A DNA stretch of 64,000 bases, taken from the NCBI GenBank assembly GCA_964036045.1, contig OZ038378.1, forward strand, positions 173,056,946 through 173,120,945, written 5' to 3'. Shown here piece after piece: positions 11,801 to 23,600 of the stretch. The translations under genes were made by a program, and so were the position numbers. Source of the stretch: Eutreptiella sp. 'Long Island Sound 2002'. Taxonomy: Eukaryota > Euglenozoa > Euglenophyceae > Eutreptiales > Eutreptiaceae. The number at the start of each line of letters is the position of its first letter. Position 1 is the first letter of the stretch. Below the pieces are notes generated by a model, which was given only the letters and a program-made list of their open reading frames with translations, searched no databases and had not been told where the DNA came from.

Positions 11801-14290
11801 GTGCATTGCAGGAGTTGCACTGCCCACTGCCCCCAAGCCAGTGCGGCAGTGCATTGCAGGAGTTCCACTGCCCACTGCCCCCAAGCAGTGCGGCAGTGTA
11901 TTGCAGGAGTTGCACTGCCCACTGCCCCCAGGCAGTGAGGCGGTGCATTGCAGGAGTTCCACTGCCCACTGCCCCAGGGCAGTGAGGCGGTGTATTGCAG
12001 GAGTTGCACTGTCCACTGCCCCCAGGCAGTGAGGCAGTGCATTGCAGGAGTTGCACTGCCCACTGCCCCCAGGGCAGTGAGGCGGTGTATTGCAGGAGTT
12101 GCACTGCCCATTGCCCCCAGGCAGTGAGGCGGTGCATTGCAGGAGTTCCACTGCCCACTGCCCCAGGGCAGTGAGGCGGTGTATTGCAGCAGTTGCACTG
12201 TCCACCGCCCCCAGGCAGTGAGGCAGTGCATTGCAGGAGTTGCACCGCCCACTGCCCCCAGGGCAGGGAGGCGGTGCATTGCAGGAGTTCCACTGCCCAC
12301 TGCCCCCAGGCAGTGAGGTAGTGCATTGCAGGAGTTCCAATGCCCACTGCCCCAGGGCAGTGTGGCGGTGCATTGCAGGAGTTGCACTGTCCACTGCCCC
12401 CAGGCAGTGAGGCAGTGCATTGCAGGAGTTGCACTGCCCACTGCCCCCAGGCAGTGGGGCGGTGCATTGCAGGAGTTCCACTGCCCACTGCCCCCAGGCA
12501 GTGAGGCAGTGCATTGCAGGAGTTGCACTGTCCACTGCCCCCAGGGCGGTGAGGCAGTGCATTGCAGGAGTTGCACTGCCCACTGCCCCCAGGCAGTGAG
12601 GCGGTGCATTGCAGGAGTTCCACGGCCCACTGCCCCCAGGCAGTGAGGCGGTGCATTGCAGGAATTGCACTGCCCACTGCCCCCAGGGCAGTAAGGCGGT
12701 GCATTGCAGGAGTTGCACTGCCCACTGCCCCCAGGCGGTGGGGCAGTGCATTGCAGGAGTTCCACTGCCCACTGCCCCCAGGCAGTGAGGTAGTGCATTG
12801 CAGGAGTTCCACTGCCCACTGCCCCAGGGCAGTGAGGCGGTGCATTGCAGGAGTTGCACTGTCCACTGCCCCCAGGCAGTGAGGCAGTGCATTGCAGGGC
12901 TGCACTGCCCACTGCCCCCAGGGCAGTAAGGCGGTGCATTGCAGGATTTCCACTGCCCACTGCCCCCAGGCGGTGGGGCAGTGCATTGCAGGAGTTCCAC
13001 TGCCCACTGCCCTCAGGCAGTGAGGTAGTGCATTGCAGGAGTTCCACTGCCCACTGCCCCAGGGCAGTGAGGCGGTGCATTGCAGGAGTTGCACTGTCCA
13101 CTGCCCCCAGGCAGTGAGGCAGTGCGTTGCAGGAGTTCCACTGCCCACTGCCCCCAGGCAGTGAGGCAGTGCGTTGCAGGAGTTGCACTGCCCACTGCCC
13201 CCAGGCAGTGGGGCAGTGCATTGCAGGAGTTCCACTGCCCACTGCCCCCAGGCAGTGAGGCAGGGCATTGCAGGAGGTCCACTGCCCACTGCCCCCAGGC
13301 AGTGGGGCAGTGCATTGAAGGAGGTCCACTGCCCACTGCCCCCAGGCAGTGAGGCAGTGTGTTGCAGGAGGTCCACTGCCTACTGCCCACAGGCAGTGGA
13401 GCAGTGCATTGAAGGAGGTCCACTGCCCACTGCCCCCAGGCAGTGAGGCAGTGTATTGCAGGAGGTCCACTGCCCACTGCCCCCAGGCGGTGAGGCAGTG
13501 CATTGCAGGAGTTGCGCTGCCCACTGCCCCCAGGCAGTGAGGCAGTGCATTGCAGGGGTTCCACTGCCCACTGCCTCAGGGCAGTGAAGCAGTGCATTGC
13601 AGGAGGTCCACCGCCCACTGCCCCCAGGCAGTGGGGCAGTGCATTGAAGGAGGTCCACTGCCCACTGCCCCCAGGCAGTGGGGCAGTGCATTGAAGGAGG
13701 TCCACTGCCCACTGCCCCCAGGCAGTGGAGCAGTGCATTGAAGGAGGTCCACTGCCCACTGCCCCCAGGCAGTGAGGCGGTGTATTGCAGGAGTTCCGCT
13801 ACCCACTGCCCCCAGGCAGTGAGGCAGTGTGTTGCAGGAGGTCCACTGCCCACTGCCCCCAGGCAGTGGAGCAGTGCATTGAAGGAGGTCCACTGCCCAC
13901 TGCCCCCAGGCAGTGAGGCAGTGTATTGCAGGAGGTCCACTGCCCACTGCCCCCAGGCAGTGGGGCGGTGTATTGCAGAAGGTCCACTGCCCACTGCCCC
14001 AAGGCAGTGGGGCAGTGTATTGCAGGAGTTGCACTGCCCACTGCCCCCGGGCAGTGAGGCAGTGCATTGCAGGAATTGCACTGCCCACTGCCCCAGGCAG
14101 TGAGGCAGTGCGTTGCAGGAGGTCCACTGCCCACTGCCCCCAGGCCGTGGCGCAATGTGTCGCAGGAGTACCACTGCCCACTGGCCCAGGCAGGGCGGCA
14201 GTGTATTGCAGGAGATGCCCGGCCCACTGCCCCAAGGGAGGGGGGCAGTGAGCGGCGGGAGAACCACTCCCCACTGCCCTCAGGCAATGC
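5885..14290. repeat. 47-bp hairpin satellite, main array (about 178 copies)
   Basis: About 8.4 kb of tandem units near 47 bp. Each holds CACTGCCCACTGCCCCCA followed by GGCAGTGNGGCAGTG, then CATTGCAGGAGTTG. The two halves are near-perfect inverted repeats, so each unit can fold into a ~14-bp hairpin. Larger blocks are duplicated: ~6190-6400 matches ~8975-9190, including a rare AGTAATGCAGAAGCTGC variant, and ~10107-10320 matches ~13503-13715. Because 47 is not divisible by 3 and the unit lacks minus-strand stops, very long minus-strand frames arise (over 1500 codons, e.g. 10921 to 6296). I treat these as artefacts. Confidence 0.96.
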
Positions 14291-14715
14291 GGCAGTGCGA
14301 AGCACGATTTCCACTGCCCACAGCCCCCAGGCTGCCTGGCAGTGTGTTACACTGCCCACTGCCCCCTGCCCACAATAACAGTGCAGCAGGGCACACACAG
14401 TGCAGTGTGGTGCCGAGCACCAAGCAGAGCGGCACCACACAGAAGGCACTGGTGATGCAGCCCGGCACGCAGGGTGCAGTGGGCAAATGAGACCCTGTGT
14501 GACTGCGCGCAGGCGTCGGCAAGGCAGTGTCGGCCAAGTGCGAGAGTGCACTGGTCCGGCTATGCCACAACACACTTACACACAGCGCGCACACAACACA
14601 CACAGCCCAGCCCGTTTACCTTTACCCGTGGGTAGACATCCCGGCCTTTTGCCCTTTGGTAACAGCGCCTTCGGCACAACACAACACAACACAACACAAC
14701 ACAACACAACACGAC
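14113..14715. repeat. Array-end block, copy 2
   Basis: This matches 3163-3725 in order and near-identity: diverged 47-bp units, then the GCAGCAGGGCACACACAGTG stretch, then sequence ending in the ACAAC tract. It differs by an 87-bp segment at about 14297-14383 that looks like extra, degenerate 47-bp sequence. Confidence 0.88.
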
Positions 14716-15110
14716 ACGACACGACACGACACAATACAGCACAACACAACACAACACAACGCAACACAACACAACACAACACAACACAACACAACACGAC
14801 ACAACACGACACGACACGACACGACACAATACAGCACAACACATCACAACACAACAAGACACGACACGACACGACACGACACGACACGACACGACACAAC
14901 ACAACACAACACAACACAACACAACACAACACAACACAACACAACACAACACAACACAACACAACACGACACGACACGACACGACACAATACAGCACAAC
15001 ACATCACAACACAAAAGGACACAACACAACACAGCACAACACGGCACAACACAACACAGCATCCCGCAAAATGACACAGCACAGCACAACACAACATAAC
15101 ACAGCGACGA
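14677..15110. repeat. ACAAC/ACGAC pentanucleotide tract
   Basis: About 430 bp of CACAA pentamers with blocks of CACGA variants and occasional CAATACAGCA interruptions. The pattern CACGA-run, CAATACAGCACAACACA, CACAA-run recurs about three times, so the tract itself carries a ~120-170-bp higher-order repeat. Frames read as poly-HNTTQ or CVVLCC peptides and are not genes. Confidence 0.95.
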
Positions 15111-18100
15111 CACCACACCACACTACTTCTTTTGGCAAGGACAGGCAGGGCAAAACGAATGCACGGCGCATCGACCGGGCTTAAGTGTGAAATGCATGCA
15201 TCCAGGTGCTTGCACTATCCCACAAATCAGTCCCTCGAGGCAAAAGCCAATTTGCCTGAAGCCTGCGTCGCGGACTGCGCTCAGGTTTCACGGGAGTGCC
15301 CATACCCACATGCCGCCCCGTGAGTGAATGCTTGGACGCCACAACCAGATCGTGCCCTGCCGCCCCGTTGCTGTGCCCAGATATGGACACCATGAATCCT
15401 GCCAACTTCCGCTGGAGCCTGCAGACGATTATGATCAGAATCTGTGACCAGGCGTAACCTGCATATACTGTAAGATCCTCTGACACACACAGAGCACAGG
15501 GCATCTGACACGACATACTGTGGGAAGCCCTACATACTGTGGGACAACCACACAACATGGGCCGGCTGGGCGTCTACAAACATACCCGTAGAGAGCAGTG
15601 GAATGGAGACACCACGGGGAGTGGGTACTTGTCTTGGGACCAACCAGCAGCCGGACCACTGTGAGCGCAGTGCAGTGAAGAAATGCTGTTGCCTTCGGTA
15701 AGGCACCTGGAAGAGGTTCACAAAAAACCTCCCTCCCACCGCCATGCGGCCTATAGGACAATGCACCACAATTCACAACACCAAACGGACTTCAAAACAA
15801 GCGCACTCTGGACTATTGCAGACACAATGGTATTCCTATATCCTATATCCTATATCGGATGGAGAATGCTAAGGTCAGCTCTAGTGATGGGATGGAGAAT
15901 CGTGAAATCAACTGTCATGGACGGAACATCTTAGGATCGACTCTGGTGGAGGGATGGAGAGTCGTGGGATGAACTTTGATGGAGGGATGGAGAATCTTCG
16001 GATCACTTGTGGTGGAGGGATGAGGAATTGTGGGATCAGCTCTGCTGGAGGGATGGAGAATCGTGGGATCATCTCTGGTGGAATGATCCAGGATCAGCTG
16101 CGGTCGAGGACGGTTGACTTTTCGGGTCTTGGAAGATTTTCGATCCGTCCACCAGACCTACTCCCACGACTCGGGGCCAGGGTAGTCTGCAGCCATCTAT
16201 CACAAGCTCTCTTGGATGTTTCTCTCAAATCTACGCCAACTTCAGTGATGACAAGCATTACGGGACACGGTTCAACACTACACTGCACTGCATTCCATTA
16301 CGCTACAGCGTATTGCACTCTTTGACACGATACGACACTGCACGACGGCACAGTATGGCACACAACACTACACTAAACTGCCAAGTGACGTCGCCCCATC
16401 AAACACAAATTGATGATTCCGTAAAGTTCTGTTGATGGCCTTCATCTTGCACCTTGTCCGAATCGTGTAACCTAATTTTCCAATCTTTCTCATTCCCCTT
16501 TTTTCGGTGTTTTGTGCCACTTTACAGAAATTACATTCGCTACAGACATCTATCACCACTATTTCATGAAGACCTTCACCCTTGCCAGTGAAATACACAG
16601 GAACATACCCCTCCCGCCCTGTATGTGTCACTCTAACGCACCATCGGTGTGTCAGCGTAGGCAGGTCACTGGCAGCAAGTGACGACTAGGGATTGCCGGG
16701 GCCCTGCCACATGTTGTGCAGTAACACACCGGACGGGGCGCAGCGTGCGGCGCACACGGTCGCTCTGCAGTCCCCGGGTCACGTCTTGAGCGGCCGGGAA
16801 CTTATTCATGCCGCGATGGAAAATGGATCCATCCGGCCGCAAGAACAGTGTCCGGGCAGCAATGGGGATGTGGTCCCGATGGCTGTCGAATGCGAACTCG
16901 GCGGTGCTGATGGACAGTAGGTCTTGCTCCCCTTTAACGGTGGCAGTATGGCGAGAAGTGTGGACGATTCATACGAGAGGAAGCAGAGGAGGCCTTCCTC
17001 ACACGCACTGTCCCCAAGACGACATCCGCCCCCTGCCACTTGCAGCCACGCCTGCGCAAAAAAAAAACCACCTGTGTTGAACCAGAAGTACCAACCAGCA
17101 AATCGACTCCAGCTTTACTGCCCCCACCCGCCCCGTGTGTGATATTTCTTCCTGTCGGTTTATCACCGCATGGACAGTCAACCGTTGCTCCCTTCACCGT
17201 CCCAGAGGACCACATGGGACTTGCTGGTCCAGGAAAACACCTATGCAATCACGAACACTCTGCTAACAGATGGACAGCATAACACAGAATGCATGGCATC
17301 AGACCACTGGGGTGCAGCACAAAGCGGAAAGTGGACTGACCCCGAAATGAGCACTTCGCCACAGCAGCAGCAAGGGCCGAGGAAACCCTCGAAAACCACC
17401 CACCACCTCTGTACAACAAGGCAAAGTAGAACACAAACAGGCATAAACTTGCGGTCCGAATGTGCATGATCTCTTGATATCTATGTGGCCATCCATCCTT
17501 GAGGCTGATATCAATACCCGCCCAAGCATTGCATTCTACCCATGGATCACTTATGTCATGCATGAACGAGCTGGCCACACTTCGCTGTTGTGTCAACTAG
17601 ATGCCATATGATTTCCCATCATCAAACTCCCATCTCCTCTTACCACTGCGTGCGCAATTAGTAAACACCATTCCCATGATCCTTCAGCAATGGGCCAATG
17701 TCAAAGGCATGCAACAAAACGCAACCGGGGCACACGGGGCACACGAATTGCCACACTGGAGTGGTGGTGAAGCAGAAAAGCAAGGGATCACAGCTGTGGG
17801 ACGGGAAGGCACAGAGATGGCAGAGAGGGGCAAGTAGGAGGAAGGGGGGGTACGGTGTAAGAGGTGGGGGTGCAACGAGTGCGAGCAGCCAAATGAACTG
17901 GACTTCGTGATAAGAAGGGATCAGAGGCCACCATGGCATAAAACGCATGAAGCAGAGACGCCAGTGTTGTGCACTCAAGGGGTCTTCCCCCGGGCAATCT
18001 GCCCACACAATGCGGCAACACAGGGTCTTTTGCAACCAAAACCCACCTTGCAACCCCCCCCCCCCCCCAAGGGCCTTTGGAAAGCCCCTTCCATGCAATA

Positions 18101-18889
18101 TGCGAGGAAGCCACACTCCGGACCACTGACACGGCCTTTCTTTGGCTTCTGATCATTGGGAACCGTGGGCTCACATAGCGGGCCTGCGTATCCGCATACA
18201 ATCCTAAAATCTGATGCAGATATGCCCTCCTCCCCACCCGATCAGCCGTGTGTCCGCAAGTATTAAGAATGTTCATCACCCCCCTCCGCTGGGGCAAAGC
18301 TACGGTCATGGACAAGCTGAGCCTTGTGCGCAGACCAGGAAAATTGCATGCAAACACTAGGACCCCCAAACAGGTTGGATCATCGGCATTACACACAACT
18401 ACTCCAGCGACGGGGACACCTTACAATACGGAAACGGTGCAAACAAGCACCAAATACATCCAAAATCTGTCAATAAATAGAGCAGTTGGAAAATTGCGAA
18501 AAAAAAGTGCTTCTCAGGGTGACATCAATCTGGTATTGCAGTGATCTAGATCCCGCAAAACACACGGTAGTATAGTTCACACAAAGTGCGGGGGATTGGC
18601 AAGTAAAGGCGTACCTGGGCCCAGCACGGATGCTACACGTACGAGGCGCTTTGTACTCAGGCGGCGGAAATCGGCGAGGCGTGCCTCCGCAGGTCTAGGC
18701 TGCTGCTCTTGCGGGAACAGACCCAGAGCACAGAATTCGGCCGGCTCCATATTGCATTCACAAGGCACAGCAGATCTGTGAACCAAGCACAAAGTGTTAC
18801 CCGGGGGCTCCAAAGGCCCCGCACGTGAGCTCTAAGTCACAGGGCACAGCAAAGCACCAACTCGTCAGTCACATGGCTTGGGTTTGGCC

Positions 18890-18890
<1 letters not shown>
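15111..18890. other. Non-coding stretch, no supported gene
   Basis: I see no convincing coding sequence here: frames are short, overlap on both strands and lack conserved motifs. It contains the 36-bp repeat listed separately, a triple TATCC/TATATCC run near 15835, a patch of CACTACACTGCA-like pentamers near 16270-16370 and an uninterrupted C run near 18055. Confidence 0.6.
15880..16110. repeat. ~36-bp tandem repeat
   Basis: About six degenerate copies of a unit like GGAGGGATGGAGAATCGTGG followed by GATCAACTCTGGT. The period is near 36 bp, so one forward frame stays open with GGMENRGI-type repeats. It is a short minisatellite with no sign of coding beyond this. Confidence 0.8.
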
Positions 18891-18892
<2 letters not shown>

Positions 18893-18951
<59 letters not shown>

Positions 18952-18952
18952 G

Positions 18953-18992
<40 letters not shown>
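18893..18992. repeat. (TC)n microsatellite at the left end of A1
   Basis: About 100 bp of TC dinucleotides with one TGTCTGTCTCTTT interruption, running directly into the TCTCTCGGGGACATTC transposon terminus. The short TCTCTC terminus of A2 and A3 appears to have been the seed. Confidence 0.95.
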
Positions 18993-18994
<2 letters not shown>

Positions 18995-19199
18995 GGACAT
19001 TCATTGTGCGCCAACGTGGTGGGTTTTGGCATTTTTCCCGGGGTTTTTCAACTTTTCATCCGATGTGCCAAAATATCGTTCCCAGGGGGGGGGGGGTATA
19101 TGTATACTTTTTGAAATCTGTCTGAAAAGGCCATTTCAGAAATGTATGGGTTGGGGGGGGGGGGGTAGGTGACCAGAATTTTGAGCAAACAGCTGGAAA

Positions 19200-19600
19200 C
19201 TTGACGATACACGGGATGGAGCAATGCACAGGGGACCGCTCATTATTCCGAACCCGAATCGTCCCCATTGTTGTCCCGTTCCACAAGGGCTGGGACTCCA
19301 CTGGGGCACACGTCGCCTTGCTTGTGAATGGGCACCTATTTTTTCAATTTTTCCCAGTCCTGCAGCCTGCGTGCCTTCACAGGCACCCACCCTGTCCATC
19401 AGTTGTGAGGTCCACATTTCGCTGTTTGGTCAGCCGGACCTTGCGCCATGCAATAGGTTTCTCGGCCTGCTTGGCAGCATGTCGAGTGACCCGCACCCAC
19501 TCTACACCCCGAGAGCAAGCCCTTTTGCGCACCCGAGGCTTTTGTGGTGCATCAGGGGAAGCGACAGCGCGTGGAGTGAATTTGTATGAAGACATGGTAG
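19200..19600 (-). pseudogene. Degenerate family A protein gene in A1
   Basis: Read on the minus strand, this begins with ATGTCTTCATACAAATTC (Met at about 19596) and gives MSSYKFTPRAVASPDAPQKP. It continues with a basic region containing WVRVTRH and then WRKVRLTKQR. A deletion after VDLTTDG shifts the frame, after which the tail matches the A2 and A3 C-terminus (VPVKARRLQDW, HKQGDVCP, DDSGSE then TAA). A TAG replaces a Tyr codon conserved in the other copies. I do not recognise the protein; it is short, basic and lacks a visible DDE/D transposase core. A GTAAGT donor and a CTACAG acceptor upstream suggest a 5' intron. Confidence 0.6.
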
Positions 19601-19774
19601 CCGCCTGTAGACAAACAGAGGCAGTAGGAATCACACGTGCCGTCCAAAACGGACAAAAATCTCAAACTTACCGTCAGTACAACATGCACCCAGGGTGTTC
19701 TGAATAGCCCTTTTCAAGGGCTTTCCAAATATACCCCGCATACCCCCCCCTACGAGACACACAGTGGGCACAAA

Positions 19775-20470
19775 GGAGCTGCGCCTAGCCGCGGCTGGGT
19801 GGCTGGGAGGCTTTGGAACCCCCCCCCCCTCCCCCCCCCCCGGCTGGTTGGCTGGCTGGCGCGCCCCCGGAAAACAGCCAAAATACCTAGTGCACCATTG
19901 TACCGCCTCTTCTCATGCATGGTATGGGTATGGGGATGGGTTTGCAAGGGTGGGGGGGGTCGGCCACCTTTCAAGAACACCCTTACCTTATACTCCAAGT
20001 TGCCTTGCCTTCGGAACCTCCCATAAAGACCACATAGAATCACCGCATTAGACGCATGTTCAACTGCAAATGTTGTTGTTTCCAATGTAAACCTCAGAGT
20101 ACACAATTATCCTCAATCTGAAATATATACCATCCATATTGCAATACATATCCCAAGGCACCTTTCCAAAAAACACTTACGTCTCCAACTCCTCATTCCG
20201 CGACATGTAACCCAACACAAAGTCATACACCATCATGCACCACATTTGCAAAAGGAATTGTTTTGTTGTACCACACAATTTTACCACGCACTCCATGGAT
20301 TGGTGACATCATCTTGAGATCTTGAGAGCAAGGGTGGTGAGGCAAACATGCATGTACAAAGCAATGGTGGTTGGCTGGGTGGCTGGCTAGGTGGCTGGCT
20401 GGCGCGGGCTGGCTGGCGCGGGCCGGCCGGCCAGCCGAACCCCCCCCCCCCCCCTGGCTGGCGCAGCTCC
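19775..20470 (-). mobile_element. DNA transposon family B, copy B1, nested in A1
   Basis: The ends are perfect inverted repeats GGAGCTGCGCC...GGCGCAGCTCC, followed inward by subterminal GGCTGG repeats and long C runs. AAA flanks both sides (19772-19774, 20471-20473), a 3-bp duplication. Removing B1 and one AAA rejoins the A1 sequence to match the uninterrupted site in A3 (CATTTGTGCC on the A strand), so both the insertion and the duplication are confirmed by a paralogous empty site. The orientation is opposite to B2. Compared with B2, B1 lacks 53 bp inside its exon-like segment. No transposase is recognisable. Confidence 0.88.
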
Positions 20471-20533
20471 AAATAAGGCAACAATGACAACGACCAGCGA
20501 AAACCCACCGAGTTGGCGCAAAATGCGGTGTCC

Positions 20534-20537
<4 letters not shown>

Positions 20538-20613
<76 letters not shown>
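20538..20613. repeat. (GA)n microsatellite at the right end of A1
   Basis: About 75 bp of GA dinucleotides immediately inside the right terminus of A1, the mirror of the (TC)n run at the left end. Confidence 0.95.
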
Positions 20614-20619
<6 letters not shown>

Positions 20620-20621
20620 TA

Positions 20622-23600
20622 TTGTTGGGGGGAATAATCGGCCTTTGTCGTGAATATCGCAACTTGATTACTATCTAGTCGTTCAACCGTGCCTCCTTGG
20701 GAACAAGTTTTAAGTCTCGGCTTTGGCGTGAAGCTTGCGTTGCATAATGGAGGCATCCATGACTGGCTGGTAAAGACAGCAGGCGTGCACAACACAAAGA
20801 AAACTGCTCACAGATGCATCTGAGGCTGCAGAACGTGATCGCAAAACGGAAGATCAAGTGGGATGGGTCCAGTGTGTTCAGGTTAGGCGCTGTCACCATG
20901 CGTGTGGTACACCATACATATGTGTGTGCTCATCTATCACTGTCATTGAAGCCATGCATATTTTTTGCCTATCGAACATAACGGGAGTGACGGCACGTTG
21001 CGATTTGCTACACGTGATTCATTCAATAAGAAGCTTGGACTTTTGTGCCAGTTGGATAGTGGAGGGGGCGATGCCCAGGTATGATTTTGTGACACGTGAT
21101 TTTTCGGATAGAGCAACATTTGTGCAATGGCACCTATTTGATCTGGTTGACTTTTGTGGTGAGGCGAGGTGAGAGGAGAGGGAAAAAGGGTTGTTATCGC
21201 CCATCTTGCCTTTTGAGCCATTGCGGAGTGAATTTTTCAACATTTATGTCACCTCATCTCACAGCCTTCCTTTCGGTCGCATCTTTGTGCCACTCTTGTA
21301 CAAAAGATCAAAACGGACACTACAGACGGTGGTCTCCTTGTTACCTCGACAAGTTTTGGGCAATGGTTCCGATCCTCACAAACATAAGAGCAAACAAGAC
21401 AAAATGCCAACAACACATTCGAGATTGCAGGCGTTGATCAAGCACACAAGCATTGGTCGAAGTGAGGGTTGTACGACGGAGCATTTCGAATTTCCCATTT
21501 GGTGCAAAACACATAGCTTGCAATGTGCGCAATGTCCGGTATGTCAAGCTCATGTGTGCAGCGGTTTGGGCCCGACGTCATGATATGCTCAACGAGACTC
21601 CTAGTTCTAGTAGCCAAATCTATCCTTGAAGCGACGACAGGCAAAGCACAAAACGATGAATGTTCTCAAACAGCCATGACCTGCAAGCATGGAGAGTTTA
21701 CAGTTTACAGTACAGATACAAATATCTCATTATCTGTGTTCGCTAGCATGTGGTTTCTATTCACTATTCTCCCACAGATGGTGTCGCCATTCAACATTTG
21801 CTCGATGAACCGGTCATATGCTTCGTGCATAGCTGGTGTGTGTGAGTGTGGTGTGATGACATGCATGCCATGTATGCCTGTTAGTATTCACGCCCCATGT
21901 CAAGCCCCCACACCGTTGTGGGGGTGCATGCATGACAAGGGAGTCATGGGTTGTCATGTGAAGACAGCTGTGCATACATCTCCTGCAGTTCTTGGCGCAG
22001 GAGCCAGGTTTGCGACTCTGGTGTGTGGAAGTGCAAGATGTTGTCTTGCCACATTGGTTGTGGTGGTGGTACTTCAATGCGGTTGGTGCCAAGCCTCCAT
22101 CGATCGTGGTGAGGTGATGGTGAGGTGAGGTGAGGTGAGGATGTGTGGTGAGCAAAAGCAAACCACCGCACCAAATTATCATGAAGAACAACAACGCCTT
22201 GGTTGCGTCCTTCGTATAGGAGAGCAGGGAGAGCAGCGGGTGATCTCAAACAATTGGTGTGGGCAATCAATTTGTGTGACTTTGATAGATTGGTTCAAGC
22301 ACGAGTATGTTGCACACCAAGAGTTCGAGAAGTTTATAATATTGCTTGTGCGTGAACGGTCGAGTGCGCTGCCATAGTGCTATCGATCAAGCAGGCTCAG
22401 TGGGAGTTGTTTCACGGCACCTTGTGTTACTCGGGTAACATTGGGTGGTTGGGGGGTTGAGACCATCCCTTGAGTAACATTATTTACCCAGTGCCGGGTA
22501 ATTTTGCTTGGTTGCCGCGCATTTTCGAGTAAAACAAAGAGGATGGGGGTGGGGAGGTGTTCCTGACCGGGGTTACCTGAGTCGCATAAACCTTAAACCA
22601 CACCCCAACCCGAGTGTGACAAAACAGATGTAAACACATGCTCCAACATTGAATGTTGAGGATATTGCGTTACACAACTCCAAGAAATAGGCCTTCAAAT
22701 GGCATAGTCTTAGTGAAACCAAAGTGAAGTGAGCATCATGCTCTCCCCATGTTTTATCATTCCATGTGGTGATGCAATGATGTCATGATGTCACCAAATG
22801 ATCCAAAAAAAGGCGGCTTTTGGTTGAAAAACGAAGTCAATGAAAGTGGGCTTCCAATGGCTTGTTTCACTTCCCACACAGTGCTGTAACCGCAAAAAAA
22901 GCAAAATAGCTGCGATGTGTCGCGCAACTCCTCGAAATGATCTCGACGTTTCAAACGTCGTTTGGACTTGGCCTGCAAAAAAGGTGGAATGTTCCTCCCG
23001 GCAGTGAAAGCGTAGTTTTGTGGTGCACTACATTGTGGACAGAAGTCACAATGAACGAAGCGCAAAAGAAGTCTTTGAAAGAGATCATCGAAATCAGGAG
23101 AATGAGGAGAATTGAATCCGATGTAATACCTGGTAGGCCTAGCGCGCCGTCGGGCGCGATTTCACCAGCCCCGTGTGCAGCACGCGACGTTCCGAAGACA
23201 TCCCCGTCAACCACAACTCAAATGTGGGGGGAGAATGAGCGACAATCTGAGAACTTTGGGGGGGGGGGTCCCGGCGATTCCCATTCTCAAGTCCGTCATC
23301 GGGACTGCCGCAACCCAAAAACGACCCTCTGTGGCTGGAACCCTGCTCTTTTCTGCTGCGTATTTGCCTATTTGTAAGACGCCGAATCAATAGATCAGCA
23401 CAATTTTGATTGAATCGACTCGTCGACAGTGTCTGTCGGTCATCCCTGCAACATTTATGAAATTCGCACTTCTGTTTGTCGCTACGTTCATTGTTGTTGT
23501 ATTGCCTTGCTTTTCCCACCTGTTTTGGCTGGTTTTGGAAAAAGTCGTATTTTCGTACTTTTTTTTGTAGCTCCAATATGTTAAAGTTCCTCAAGGTCAC

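Larger units (their letters stand above)
18893..20619 (-). mobile_element. DNA transposon family A, copy A1 (interrupted by B1)
   Basis: Both ends carry inverted terminal repeats: TCTCTCGGGGACATTCAT...CGCCAACGTGGTGGGTTTT on the left, and the complement of a TCTCTCAGGGACACC...CGCCAACTCGGTGGGTTTT end on the right. A TA dinucleotide flanks each end (18891-18892, 20620-20621), fitting the TA duplication of Tc1/mariner-like elements. Both terminal TC runs are expanded into long microsatellites. Relative to copies A2 and A3 the element is in reverse orientation. It holds a degenerate minus-strand frame (MSSYKFT..., ...WRKVRLTKQR...) with an in-frame TAG where A2 and A3 have Tyr, so this copy is inactive. 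Element B1 is inserted at 19775-20470. Confidence 0.85.

Noticed and set aside
5671-13524. Several 1000-1500-codon minus-strand frames (SGQWNSCNALPHCLGAV...)
   Set aside because: They are translations of the 47-bp satellite in rotating phases; there are no start context, splice sites or codon-position bias.
5885-14290. CRISPR array
   Set aside because: The units are contiguous with no unique spacers; this is an ordinary tandem satellite in a eukaryotic context.
14400-15121. Cys/Val- or His/Asn/Thr-rich frames
   Set aside because: These are products of the ACAAC/ACGAC pentamer tract.
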